64,000 bases of DNA from Saccharopolyspora phatthalungensis (GTDB taxonomy: Bacteria; Actinomycetota; Actinomycetes; Mycobacteriales; Pseudonocardiaceae): the NCBI RefSeq assembly GCF_014203395.1, contig NZ_JACHIW010000001.1, positions 682,001 to 746,000 of the forward strand. The letters run 5' to 3'. Below, piece by piece: positions 29,326-37,733 of the stretch. The position numbers and the translations under genes were made by a program. The notes under the pieces are model-generated. The model did not search any database. It worked only from the letters and a program-made list of their open reading frames with translations, and had not been told where the DNA came from. Each line of letters starts with the position of its first letter. Positions within the stretch are counted from its first letter, which is position 1.

Positions 29326-31353
29326 TCAACTGCTCCGAGGAGTGTCCTTCTCGGCTAGTTGCCTCAGCATTTCGTTGTACGCGGCCAGATCCGCGTCGCC
29401 GTCCGCATCGGCCTTCCGGTCAATTCTCCGGGCCGCGCGGGAATCCGCGCGGGACCATTGGACCAGCAGCGCCAGCATCACCACGACCAGCGGCACCTCG
29501 CCCGACGCCCACGCCAGCCCCCCGCCGAGCCGCTGGTCGGCGAGCAGGTCGGTCATCCAGGGCAGGTCGATGCTGCGGTAGAAGTTCGCCCCGATCACCG
29601 TCTGCGACATCATCAGCGCGATGCCGAAGAACGCGTGGAACGGCATTGAGGCGAAGACCAGACCGACCTTGCCCATCGGCGGCAGCGGGCGCGGCGCAGG
29701 ATCGATGCCGATCACCGGCCAGTAGAAGACATAGCCCACCAGCAGGAAGTGCGCGTTCATCGCCAGGTGCGCCCAGTGCTGCGTCAGCGCCACGTCGAAC
29801 AGCCCGGAGAAGTACAGCGCGTAGAAGGAGCCGACGAACAGGGCCAACGCGACGATCGGGTTGGTCAGCACCCGTGTCACCGGCGAGTGCACGAACGCCA
29901 GCAACCATTCGCGCGGTCCCGGCGGCTGCTCCTTCCCGGCGGGCTTGAACACGCGCAGCGCCAGCGAAGTCGGGCCGGCCAGCACCAGCAAAACCGGCGC
30001 CAGCATCGACAGCAGCATGTGCTGGCCCATGTGCACGCTGAACACCGCGGGCGCGTATTTGCCGATGCCCGACGAGGTGGCCGCCAAGATCGTCGCGCAG
30101 CCGCACAACCAGGCGATGGTCCGCCCGACCGGCCAGCTGTCGCCCCGCTGGCGCAAGCGGTAAACGCCGCACAGGTAAAGCGCGGCCAGGGCCAGCGCCA
30201 GCGTGCCGTAGACCAGGTCGAACCGGACGTCGAACAGCAGCCGGAGCGGGGTCGGCGGGACGTCCAGCGGGTAGCCGATCAGCAGCTCGGTCCGGCCCGG
30301 CACGGTCGCGCTCCCGGCGGGCGGCGGCGTGCGTCCGAGGGCTACGGCGACGCCGATCGTGGCGAACATGACCAGCACCTCGACCGCGCCGAGTCGCAGC
30401 AGGGCGGACCCGCCCGCCCCGCCGTCCAACCGCCGGACCACACTGCGGCGCTGGAGGTACCCGAACCCGCCGAGCACCACCAAGCCGACGATCTTGAGCA
30501 CCAGCAGTAGGCCGTAGGTCGAGGTGAAAAGCTGCCCCGGCGACACCCGCACCAGCGCGTTGATCATCCCGGACAGCGCCATCGCCGCCCAGCACACCAA
30601 CGCGACTCGCGAGAACCGCCGGGCGACCAGTGGGAGATATGCGCCGCGGCGAGCCGCGTGCGCCAGCAGCGCGACCAGGCCGCCCACCCAGAGAACCGCC
30701 CCGAACAGGTGAAAGAGCAGGCTGTTGGTCGCGATGTCGTGCGCGCCACCGCTGGCGGAGTGGCCGGTGGCGATCACCGGGAAAAGCCCGAGCAGCCCCA
30801 GCCCGAAGGCCACGACGGTCCAGCCCCAGGACAGCGCCACCCGGCAAGCCAGCGCGACCACGAACGCGATGAATGCGGTCAGGGCCCACGCCTTGGCTTC
30901 CTCCAGAGCGTCGACCAGGCCGAAAAGCACTTCGGTGTTGAGCACGTCGGACACCGGGCGACCGGTGGCATCGGCGGCGATGAACGGCACCATCAGCGCC
31001 GCGCCCACGCACCAGACCGCGGCCGCCCAACCGGCGGTCCGCACGGCGGCGTATCCGTCAGCGGCCAGCGCACCCGACCGCTTCGCCGGGATCCCGAACG
31101 CGGCCAGCAGCAGCGAGCCGATGCACACGACGGCACCGGATTCCGCAGTTACCCGAACGACCGGCAACCCGTAGTGCGTGATCGGCCCGGGATCCGGCAA
31201 GCCGAGCAGGGCGTACGAGGAACCGGCGGAAAGCGCGGTCAAGGCGGCGGCGATCAGCGCCGCCAGAACCCCGGCGGTAACGACCAACACGCCCACGGTG
31301 CTCGACGTGCTGCGCCGTTCCGGTGGTGGTGCGGGGACGGTCTCGGAGGGCAC
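29326..31353 (-). CDS. Fused CopD / CtaG copper-related membrane protein
   Basis: 675 residues with about fifteen membrane helices in two blocks. The first half carries the CopD copper-resistance pattern (His/Ser-rich loop GHSASGGAHDIATN, then LLFHLFGAVLWVGGL and LVARRFSRVALVCW). From about residue 390 the second half is a CtaG-type cytochrome c oxidase assembly domain with conserved His: VHMGQHMLLSMLAPVLLVLAG, TQHWAHLAMNAHFLLVGY and SMPFHAFFGIALM. The fusion is common in actinomycetes and links copper uptake to CuB/CuA delivery to the oxidase. GTG/ATG at 31353 gives MPSETV. Convergent with nothing; it lies upstream of ssb on the same strand. Confidence 0.88.
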   Translation of the reverse strand: MPSETVPAPPPERRSTSSTVGVLVVTAGVLAALIAAALTALSAGSSYALLGLPDPGPITHYGLPVVRVTAESGAVVCIGSLLLAAFGIPAKRSGALAADGYAAVRTAGWAAAVWCVGAALMVPFIAADATGRPVSDVLNTEVLFGLVDALEEAKAWALTAFIAFVVALACRVALSWGWTVVAFGLGLLGLFPVIATGHSASGGAHDIATNSLLFHLFGAVLWVGGLVALLAHAARRGAYLPLVARRFSRVALVCWAAMALSGMINALVRVSPGQLFTSTYGLLLVLKIVGLVVLGGFGYLQRRSVVRRLDGGAGGSALLRLGAVEVLVMFATIGVAVALGRTPPPAGSATVPGRTELLIGYPLDVPPTPLRLLFDVRFDLVYGTLALALAALYLCGVYRLRQRGDSWPVGRTIAWLCGCATILAATSSGIGKYAPAVFSVHMGQHMLLSMLAPVLLVLAGPTSLALRVFKPAGKEQPPGPREWLLAFVHSPVTRVLTNPIVALALFVGSFYALYFSGLFDVALTQHWAHLAMNAHFLLVGYVFYWPVIGIDPAPRPLPPMGKVGLVFASMPFHAFFGIALMMSQTVIGANFYRSIDLPWMTDLLADQRLGGGLAWASGEVPLVVVMLALLVQWSRADSRAARRIDRKADADGDADLAAYNEMLRQLAEKDTPRSS

Positions 31354-31542
31354 GTTCTGAGCGTAACCGCCGCGTACGCACGGCTGGGGAGCCTGGCCAC
31401 GTTAGCGCCGCGTCCGAAACGTTCAGCGAACACCGGGCACCCTGCTTGCGTGCGGAACCGCCGTCGCACGTACTCCGCACCGCGGCCTTCACACCGTTGG
31501 GGAACGTGTTCTCCCGTGCGCGTGGGCCGCTACGGTTGCACA

Positions 31543-32118
31543 GTGACAATCGTCCGTCGCTGTGTACTTGTGTTGCCGGTGTTGTTCTTGTCCGCAGTGA
31601 CCGGGTGCGCCGCGCAGGTGCCCGGCGAACCGATTCCGGCGGCAGGATTCCACGACAATTACCCGGGGCAGCCGCGGTCGTCCATCGCCACGCACGCGAA
31701 CATCGCGACGCCGCGCAACCCCGACGGGATCGCCCCCTGCGCCCTGCTGACACCCGCCGACCTGGCGGTGGTCGGCGGTGCGGTCGGGTCGCCGCATCCG
31801 GACAACCCGATCGCCGGTGCCTGCGCCCAGCTGCTGGCCAGCGGCCCGGAGAACACCGCGGCGGCCGGTTTTTACGACCCTTACGAGATCGCGGTCAGCC
31901 GCCAACCGCGGGGCGTCCCGGTCGACGTCGAGGGACATTCGGTCTGGTTGTACTGCGAGCTCGTCAATACCCACCAGACCTGCACCGCAGCCACCGCGAT
32001 CCGGTCCGACCGCACGCTGCTGACCATGCTGTCGATGCAGGGTGCGTCCGCGGCCGACACCTCTGACCAGCTCTTCCAGCTCACTACCGCCGCCCTGCAC
32101 AAGTTGCCCCCGGCCTGA
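31543..32118 (+). CDS. DUF3558-type lipoprotein
   Basis: A 191-residue secreted lipoprotein: basic start, hydrophobic core and the lipobox LSAVTGC with the acylated Cys near residue 22. The mature part contains PCALLTPADLAVVGG, the hallmark of DUF3558, and four further Cys that probably form disulphides (CAQLL, YCELV, TCTAA). GTG at 31543 gives the signal peptide directly; the open frame back to 30658 is antisense to the CopD-CtaG gene and is not coding. Function of the family is unknown; it is anchored on the outer face of the membrane. Last protein gene before the tRNA. Confidence 0.8.
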   Translation: MTIVRRCVLVLPVLFLSAVTGCAAQVPGEPIPAAGFHDNYPGQPRSSIATHANIATPRNPDGIAPCALLTPADLAVVGGAVGSPHPDNPIAGACAQLLASGPENTAAAGFYDPYEIAVSRQPRGVPVDVEGHSVWLYCELVNTHQTCTAATAIRSDRTLLTMLSMQGASAADTSDQLFQLTTAALHKLPPA

Positions 32119-32251
32119 CCGGGGCGAACCCAGGTTGTCGATCAGCTTGCCGTTAGGTACCGGCTCGGCAACGGTGTGGCGTCAGTCCCGCACCTGATGA
32201 CGCCTCCGGTTACCCTGCTTGCTGCGGCTCAGACGAGCTGTCGCCCGAACG

Positions 32252-32328
32252 GCCCCCATAGCTCAGCTGGATAGAGCAAAGGACTTCTAATCCTTAGGTC
32301 GCAGGTTCGAGTCCTGCTGGGGGCGCCA
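32252..32328 (+). tRNA. tRNA-Arg (anticodon TCT)
   Basis: The acceptor stem GCCCCCA / TGGGGGC, D-arm GCTCAGCTGGATAGAGC, anticodon arm with loop CTTCTAA (anticodon TCT), and T-arm with GGTTCGAGTCC are all present; an encoded CCA ends at 32328. Single tRNA, upstream of a decayed integrase. Confidence 0.95.
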
Positions 32329-32401
32329 CCAGCCAAAACAACGGGACTTAGTCCTGCACAGCGTATAGCGAGCACAGGATTCGGCGACCTACTCTCGGGT
32401 T

Positions 32402-32627
32402 ATGCCGAAGACCACGCCATTAGCCTCCCAGGCTGCCGCGCTCGACGACCTCGGCGAGCTGCTGACAGACTGACGTAGGCACCTGCGCGCCACGAACACG
32501 GCGCCGCGCACGATCCTCTCCTACCTCAACGTCGGCGAGGAGTTCGTGAAGTTCCTCAGCGACCGAGGGATGCCGACCGCAGCCAGCGCGATCACCCGCG
32601 AGCACGTCGAGCGTAGTACTGACCCAC
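32402..32627 (+). pseudogene. Tyrosine integrase remnant (N-terminal SAM-like domain only)
   Basis: From ATG 32402 the frame reads MPKTTPLASQAAALDDLGEL and hits TGA at codon 24. In the same frame it continues RRHLRATNTAPRTILSYLN and FLSDRGMPTAASAITREHVE, the core-binding domain of tyrosine recombinases, in which a Trp normally stands where the TGA is (TGG to TGA). Similarity ends near 32627; the catalytic domain is missing. Located 74 bases past tRNA-Arg, as expected for an element that integrated at that tRNA. Confidence 0.7.
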
Positions 32628-32677
32628 GCCCTCGCTCCGTCCGTTCGACATCTTTTGGAGAGACGGGGTGTCTTTGC

Positions 32678-33157
32678 TTACTCGCGTCCTGCGCCGTCTG
32701 GCCAGATGACGGTTACCGGCACATCGTGCTCGCGGGCCGCCTTTACGACGTCACCCGTACCGCTGTGTCCGGCCGATGGCTGGCCATCCCATACGGCCAG
32801 CATCGCGTCGACGGTGTCGAGGATGTGCTCACTTGCGCCCATGTAGGCGTCGCGACCGGACTCGGCGAACGGCATCGTTCGAACCTTCGATGCTGCGCCG
32901 ATCAGTTCGTCGAACTCGGCGGCGTTGTCCGGCTTCACCTTGCGGTCGCGGTAGTCGGCGGCGGGAAGAACGACTTCGAGTGAGCCGCCAACGTTGAGTA
33001 CTGCACGGGCGAAGATCTGATCAGCACCGCGGGCAAGGCAGCTCACCCCGATGAGTCCTTCACGGTGAGGCAGCAACTCAGCCTCTAGTGCTTGCTGTAC
33101 GAGTGGGACGCTCGCGGCTGTGAGGTTCGAGTGCCCAGTGATTCCGATACGCGGCAA
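32678..33157 (-). CDS. SLOG-fold protein (predicted nucleotide sensor/processing domain)
   Basis: A 159-residue Rossmann-like domain: MPRIGITGHSNL at the start, GVSCLARGADQIFARAVL, then LEVVLPAADYRD and at the end DVVKAAREHDVPVTVIWPDG. The Gly-x-Thr-Gly-His start and the Gly-Ala-Asp motif are those of the SLOG superfamily (LOG, DprA, TIR-like sensor relatives), which bind nucleotides or cleave nucleotide bases. TTG at 33157 is the only start, with AAAGGG upstream. It follows the XRE regulator by 25 bases in one operon, so it may supply or destroy the ligand of that regulator. Confidence 0.65.
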   Translation of the reverse strand: MPRIGITGHSNLTAASVPLVQQALEAELLPHREGLIGVSCLARGADQIFARAVLNVGGSLEVVLPAADYRDRKVKPDNAAEFDELIGAASKVRTMPFAESGRDAYMGASEHILDTVDAMLAVWDGQPSAGHSGTGDVVKAAREHDVPVTVIWPDGAGRE

Positions 33158-33182
33158 GTCCGGCCCTTTCCTTCACTGCTGA

Positions 33183-34592
33183 TCAGGCTTCGATCAAGGC
33201 GCGAACCGCGTCGCGTGTGCTGCGCACCGCCGCTGACGACGCGAACGGCTGCGATTCGCGGTGGAAGTCTCGCAGCTTCTCGCCGACGCGCCCGTTCGCC
33301 CAGTGCTTGGCGATGGGCAATGCCTCGTCGACCAGTTCGCACGCGCGGTCGGGCTCCGCGGTGATGAGGTGAGTGCGTGCAAGGCCGATGAGGTCGAATG
33401 CGCGGTTTCGGGCGCGGGACGGGTCGCGCAGGGCAAGCGCGCGACCGATGTATGCCTGTGCGTGTCGGGCTTCCGTCGGTTCCTGCCTTGTGGCGGCGAG
33501 ATCGCGCCACCGGGCGCCGAGCACGCCGTACAGCTCGGCCTCATCGAGTCCCCGTACTCGGCTATCAGGCTCTTCGGCGCCGGATTCCGCGAAGTGGTCT
33601 TCGGCGAGGCCGACCGCCCGGCGGAACGGCTGTACTGCCCCGGTCTGGGCGTAAGACCACGCTTCGCGTGTGGCCAGCAGGGAGCGCAGTATCGGGCGCG
33701 CCGACTTCCGGGTGCCGTACTGGGCAAGCTGGACGAGTTCAAGACCATCGTCGGGCTGGCCGAGGTCGAAGCATTGTCGTGCGAACGCCGCGAGGGTGAC
33801 CGCGGCGAAGTTGTCGTCGCCGCCGACTTTGGCGAACTGGACCGAAAGCGTGTAGTAGCGCTGGGCGGCTCGGTGTAGGCCGGAGTCCCACGACATCGAC
33901 GCGGCGATCTCAGCGATCTCGGCGCCTGCGAGAAATCCCTCGCGCGTTGTGACGGTGTCGGCAGCGTTCTTCAGCCGGTCGCTGACGTCGTTGAGTTGCG
34001 CGATCACGGCTTTGCGGACGAGTTGCCCAGTGGGTGTGTTGTTCCACCCCTGGAGACCTCCTGCGATCTCCCGCCAGCCGTCCAGTTCGGCCCGGCTGAT
34101 CACAGAGGTACCCGAGAACCGACTGTGCTGGGGCATCAACCAGCGCTGTAGGGGGTCGGTCAGTGCTGCACCGGCGATGGCCGACGCGGATGCCAGCGCT
34201 TTTCGTCGCGAGAGGGTCACGTCCTGACTCGTCATTTCCTCGGCAGTGGCTACGACGTCCGAAGGATGCCAGCCCGTGGACTGCGCGTCTGCCCCTGAAG
34301 ATCGAGACTGTGTCGGCGTCTGCCTACGCGGAGTGAACCCCAGTTCGCTGTCGAATTGCGCGTCCAGCACTGCGCGCAGTCCTGACCGGTAGGCCGCGCC
34401 GGGCCACCTGACTTCGCCACGCTCGTATCGAGCAATTTGGTGTCGATCGAGATCGTACCGATCGCCAGTCGCGGCGAACAGGTAACGATTGACCTCCTCG
34501 GCCAGCTCGGACCGCGACATGGACTCGCCCGGAACGCGGCGGGATGGAGTGGCCTCACGTGCTGCACGAAGAGATGTGTTCGGCGTTGGCAC
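33183..34592 (-). CDS. XRE-type regulator with TPR-like sensor region
   Basis: 469 residues. An atypical N-terminal helix-turn-helix (MSRSELAEEVNRYLF then YDLDRHQIARYERGEVRWPG, residues 25-75) is followed by a linker and, at about residue 135, SRRKALASASAIAGAAL, a Tat-like or helical segment common in this actinomycete family; the rest is helical repeats of TPR type. GTG 34592 has AAGGAG upstream, giving VPTPNTSL. The frame runs to 35039 without coding support. It is divergent from a small-gene chain, and the shared intergenic region has repeated TGACCCG boxes that are its likely operators. First gene of an operon with the SLOG gene. Confidence 0.75.
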   Translation of the reverse strand: MPTPNTSLRAAREATPSRRVPGESMSRSELAEEVNRYLFAATGDRYDLDRHQIARYERGEVRWPGAAYRSGLRAVLDAQFDSELGFTPRRQTPTQSRSSGADAQSTGWHPSDVVATAEEMTSQDVTLSRRKALASASAIAGAALTDPLQRWLMPQHSRFSGTSVISRAELDGWREIAGGLQGWNNTPTGQLVRKAVIAQLNDVSDRLKNAADTVTTREGFLAGAEIAEIAASMSWDSGLHRAAQRYYTLSVQFAKVGGDDNFAAVTLAAFARQCFDLGQPDDGLELVQLAQYGTRKSARPILRSLLATREAWSYAQTGAVQPFRRAVGLAEDHFAESGAEEPDSRVRGLDEAELYGVLGARWRDLAATRQEPTEARHAQAYIGRALALRDPSRARNRAFDLIGLARTHLITAEPDRACELVDEALPIAKHWANGRVGEKLRDFHRESQPFASSAAVRSTRDAVRALIEA

Positions 34593-34640
34593 GATCTCTC
34601 CTTTCACGATCAACCACAGAGTGTATCTACATGGACGCAG

Positions 34641-34724
34641 CGGGTCATATAGCAACCTGACCCGAGATGACCCGGAAACTGTGTCGGATGACCCGCGTTT
34701 TCTGACGAGAGTCAGGTCATGACC
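34641..34724. promoter_or_regulatory. Cluster of TGACCCG half-sites between the XRE gene and the small-gene chain
   Basis: CGGGTCA at 34641-34647, TGACCCG at 34658-34664, 34668-34674 and 34689-34695, and the palindrome GGTCATGACC at 34715-34724. Spacings of 10 and 21 bases put the sites on one face of the helix. The last palindrome straddles the proposed ATG at 34719. Confidence 0.5.
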
Positions 34725-34925
34725 AATTCGGGGAGCACCAGCGGGTTCCTGGGACACGTGTTCTCGGCGGCGAAAGCCTGGTGCAGAGCGAGACGCGTGA
34801 GCGCGCACACGAGGCGTGAACGACGAGTGATTGTTCGACATCGGGTGCGCGTCCATCTTCCCGCACCGGGCCAGCCGACTTCGCCCTTGGCGCGGCGGCG
34901 TCCTGGCGGAGGCGACCGACCGTGA
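34719..34925 (+). CDS. Small basic protein, first gene of a small-gene chain
   Basis: 68 residues, very Arg-rich (HTRRERRVIVRHRVRVHLPA). Unrecognised. Support comes from position: its TGA overlaps the GTG of the next gene in GTGA, a translational coupling, and it starts within the operator-like region. No strong ribosome site is visible, so the start is uncertain. Confidence 0.45.
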   Translation: MTNSGSTSGFLGHVFSAAKAWCRARRVSAHTRRERRVIVRHRVRVHLPAPGQPTSPLARRRPGGGDRP

Positions 34926-35347
34926 GTACCCAGATCGACGCCCTGTTCGCCGAGCTGCGCCGCCAGTCGTGGGGAACGTGGGTGTTCGGCCCGAAGGATG
35001 GTCCCGACATCGTCGCTTCGGTGCGTCGGTGGCCGACATGCTCGGATGTGGTGATCCTCCGTGGCGAGGATGGCGAAAACGACGCGACCGCCTACCGCAC
35101 AGCCACCTTGCCCGGCGCCGACCCGCTCATGCCCGAACTGGTGTCCTGGCAATACCACTCGTCGGCGGTGTGGACCCTGCGCGCAGTGCTCGCACTGCCC
35201 GAACCGGGGCACGTTGAGGCGCCGATCGCGATGCTGCGGCCCGACCCGCTGTGCTTCCTACCCCCGGACCTAGGCCGCCCCATCAGTTATCGGCCGCCGT
35301 CGATCTCCGGCGATCCTCCGCACCCAACGCGGCCGATTCCCCGCTGA
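34922..35347 (+). CDS. Hypothetical protein of the accessory element
   Basis: A 141-residue soluble protein, beginning MSTQIDALFAELRRQSWGTW, with WTLRAVLALPEPG and a Pro-rich end. Trp/Pro distribution suggests a small alpha/beta domain; no known motif. GTG 34922 overlaps the preceding stop by four bases. It is followed after 43 bases by a membrane protein gene. Such proteins accompany XRE regulators in actinomycete elements; function unknown. Confidence 0.55.
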   Translation: MSTQIDALFAELRRQSWGTWVFGPKDGPDIVASVRRWPTCSDVVILRGEDGENDATAYRTATLPGADPLMPELVSWQYHSSAVWTLRAVLALPEPGHVEAPIAMLRPDPLCFLPPDLGRPISYRPPSISGDPPHPTRPIPR

Positions 35348-35390
35348 TTTCCCGCAACCACCAACCATCACGAGCAGAAGGGCCGCCGCA

Positions 35391-35717
35391 GTGGTCGTCC
35401 TAGGCGTTGTAATCGGCGTTGCCGCAGTCGTCCTCACGGCGGTGTGGGCCAGTCGCTACTACCCGGCGCGGAATCCTCGCAACGGCGCGGTGTCCGTGCG
35501 GGAACTGGTCGACCGTGTCGAGTCCGAGGCGAGCAGCGGCGGCTGGCACCAGCGGCGCGGGCCGGTCACGATCCGCGGTGACCTCGCCGACGACCTCGCC
35601 GACACGCAGACCCGAATCCTGACGCTGCCACCCGAAATTCGGTCGCTCGACCGCGACGACCAGGCGCGCAACCTGCTGGTGCTGCAACGCCTGCTCGCGA
35701 GTGTGAAGCGGCTTTAG
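35391..35717 (+). CDS. Small membrane-anchored protein
   Basis: 108 residues with one N-terminal membrane helix (residues 2-20, VVLGVVIGVAAVVLTAVWA) and a soluble helical rest with ADDLADTQTRILTLPPEIRS. The GTG at 35391 is immediately before the hydrophobic segment. Unrecognised. Third gene of the chain that leads to the putative peptide precursor. Confidence 0.55.
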   Translation: MVVLGVVIGVAAVVLTAVWASRYYPARNPRNGAVSVRELVDRVESEASSGGWHQRRGPVTIRGDLADDLADTQTRILTLPPEIRSLDRDDQARNLLVLQRLLASVKRL

Positions 35718-35875
35718 ACCCGGCCCGGTGTCGTAAACGCCCCCCGACCGGCACCGGGTCGCCCGGCTAACGGTGCACTTCCCCCGGGCGCACCGTCCAG
35801 CCGGTTCTAACTTCCCGCACCAACGACGTTGCGGGCCGAAATGGCCACTGTGGACAAAGAGAGGGGGTGAGACCG

Positions 35876-35998
35876 ATGCCCGACAATCCCGAGCTCGAAG
35901 ACGAATCCACCACCGAGCAGAACGACAGCGGCGAGGGCACGCCGTACTACGACTCGTGGGGCGTAGCGCACTGGCCGGGAGTTGGCCCGCAACTGTGA
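35876..35998 (+). CDS. RiPP-precursor-like peptide, 40 residues
   Basis: An acidic leader-like part (MPDNPELEDESTTEQNDSGE) is followed by an uncharged aromatic end, GTPYYDSWGVAHWPGVGPQL, with two Tyr, two Trp and several Gly. GGGGGTGA lies five bases before the ATG, a strong ribosome site. The next gene, 212 bases downstream, is the start of a radical-SAM enzyme, the usual maturase of such peptides, so the peptide is probably a substrate for Trp/Tyr cross-linking. The family is not one I can name. Since the maturase is truncated, the system is likely broken here. Confidence 0.6.
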   Translation: MPDNPELEDESTTEQNDSGEGTPYYDSWGVAHWPGVGPQL

Positions 35999-36210
35999 CC
36001 GCCGGCCGAGCAGCGTCGAGTGACGTTCCAACTGCTCGGCCAGCTTTCCCGGCCCCGGCGCGTCGCAGCCGCAGCACGGCCGCTGCGACCGGGTCGACGA
36101 GCGGCACAACGCCGCAACCGACCCCACCGCGCCGGGGCCTACCCGCGGGTGTCTGAGCGGGGCACCAGGGAACGAGCGATCAATGCAAGCGGCGAATTCG
36201 GAGGTTCACT

Positions 36211-36369
36211 GTGGACGCAGGGATATCGTTCGTATGGCTAGAGATCACCGGAAAATGTCAGCTGGAATGCACCCACTGCTACGCCGAGTCCGGCCCGACC
36301 GGCGACCACGGCCAGATGCAAGAGAATGACTTTTCCCGTTTACTGCGGTGGCCAAACGTGGCCTGCTAG
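36211..36369 (+). pseudogene. Truncated radical-SAM maturase
   Basis: GTG 36211, with GGAGG six bases upstream, opens VDAGISFVWLEITGKCQLEC and continues THCYAESGPTGDHG: a complete CxxxCxxC site (GKCQLECTHC) for the [4Fe-4S] cluster and the following Gly-rich strand. The frame then stops with TAG after 52 residues, whereas active enzymes have 300-450. No continuation is readable in the other frames downstream. The perfect start signals show it was expressed before truncation. Confidence 0.7.
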
Positions 36370-36512
36370 CTCAGGGCTCTTGGGGATACTGGTGGTCGCC
36401 ACCTGGTCGTGTTGTCGATACGCTCAAGGTCACTGTTCGCCGAGGCTGAAGCCCCGGGGGGGGTAGCTCACAAGGCGCGGCGAAGGGAACACACGGCGAA
36501 GTAGGTGGCCTC

Positions 36513-37672
36513 ATGGAAACGTTCGGCCAGACGCTCCGGAAAATCCGCAAAGCTCGTGGAAGGTCGCTGGCAGTGGTCGCCGGTTTGGCGGGCATTTCTC
36601 CTTCGTATTTGTCACGGCTGGAGTCCGGTGACCGCTCGCTCGACCGGCGTTGGCTAATCGTGGCATTGGCGCACGCGTTGGACGTCGCTCCAAGCGAGAT
36701 CACTGGTTCCGCACTGGCGATACCTCGTGATCCGGGTGACGATCTGGCGCTGAACGAAGTTCGTCTTGCGCTGCTGGCTGTAAGCCTCGACGAGCCGCGA
36801 GGTGAGGTTCGGCCCGTCACGCGGATGTCCAGCGCATGCTGGCGGCACAGAACAACGCCGAAAGCGCCGCTGTAGGGAAATCGTTGCCCTCGCGGGATCT
36901 GCACACGACATTGAAAGCACACTGCGATGAGCCCGAAGTGTTGCGGCTGCTGACGTTGGCCCACATGCAGGGCACGCAGGCGTGGCTGACAACGATCGGT
37001 GCTCCGCTGGATCTATCGTGGCAGGCAGCAATTCTGGCGCGGCAGGCTGCCGAGCGGCTTGACGATCCGATTTCGCTGGCCGTAAGTGCGTATGGCACCG
37101 CGCTCGGGCTTCTGTCCGCCGGAGCGTTGAAACTCGCATCCCAGACCGTCGCCGCAGTCGAGCTGCCGCCGACCAACACCGAGGACAAGCAGATGGCCGG
37201 GTCGCTGGCGTTGGCGTCGGCGCTGATCTCCGCGGCACGGAAAGATCACGCCGACCGGTCTGCCGCTTTGGAGCACGCTGCGGAACTGGCAGAACAGACA
37301 GGCGAAACCAACATGCTTGGTTACGGCTTCGGCCCATCGAATGTGGCAGTTTGGCGAATGCAGGGCGCGCTCGAAGCCGGCGACTACGCCGAGGCTGCCG
37401 AAATCGCCGAGACCGTCAACCCAGATGCGCTAACCGTTCGCGCCAGACAAGCCGTTTACTGGCGGGAGACCGGCCGGGCGCTGGCGCGTTTGCCGAAGAG
37501 GCGCGATGGCGCTGTGATCATGCTGCGGCGAGCTGAGCACATTTCTCCAGAGCACGTACACAGGCACCCATTCACACGGTCAACGCTCGTCGAGCTGCTA
37601 GCGCTGGCGAAGCGTGATGCTGTGGGCCGCGAGTTGCGTGGTATGGCCTACAGGGCTGGGCTCCACGTGTAG
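36513..37672 (+). pseudogene. Frameshifted XRE regulator with TPR-like C-terminus
   Basis: ATG 36513 encodes a good helix-turn-helix (METFGQTLRKIRKARGRSLA, then AGISPSYLSRLESGDRSL) that runs on to about 36800 and stops at 36875 after nonsense. A second frame continues the protein: ...ARHADVQRMLAAQNNAES, from about 36805 to the stop at 37672, giving roughly 280 helical residues. The join lies between 36790 and 36811, so one base has been gained or lost there. With the shift repaired the protein has about 385 residues. It is the likely regulator of the precursor/radical-SAM pair just upstream. A sequencing error is the alternative to a true mutation. Confidence 0.7.
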
Positions 37673-37733
37673 CCCATCTGGGTGTTTGCCACGAGGGCAA
37701 CAACTTCCTTAGCATCGGGGCGAAGGTCGTCAC

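Noticed and set aside
30658..31542. N-terminal extension of the DUF3558 lipoprotein
   Set aside because: The extension is antisense to the CopD-CtaG gene; the signal peptide begins at the GTG 31543.
33122..33132. AGGTTCGAGT resembling the T-arm of the tRNA
   Set aside because: It lies at the start of the SLOG gene, is ten bases long, and lacks surrounding tRNA structure.
36020..36241. Small Arg-rich frame between the peptide precursor and the radical-SAM gene
   Set aside because: It overlaps the radical-SAM start by 31 bases and has no coding signature.
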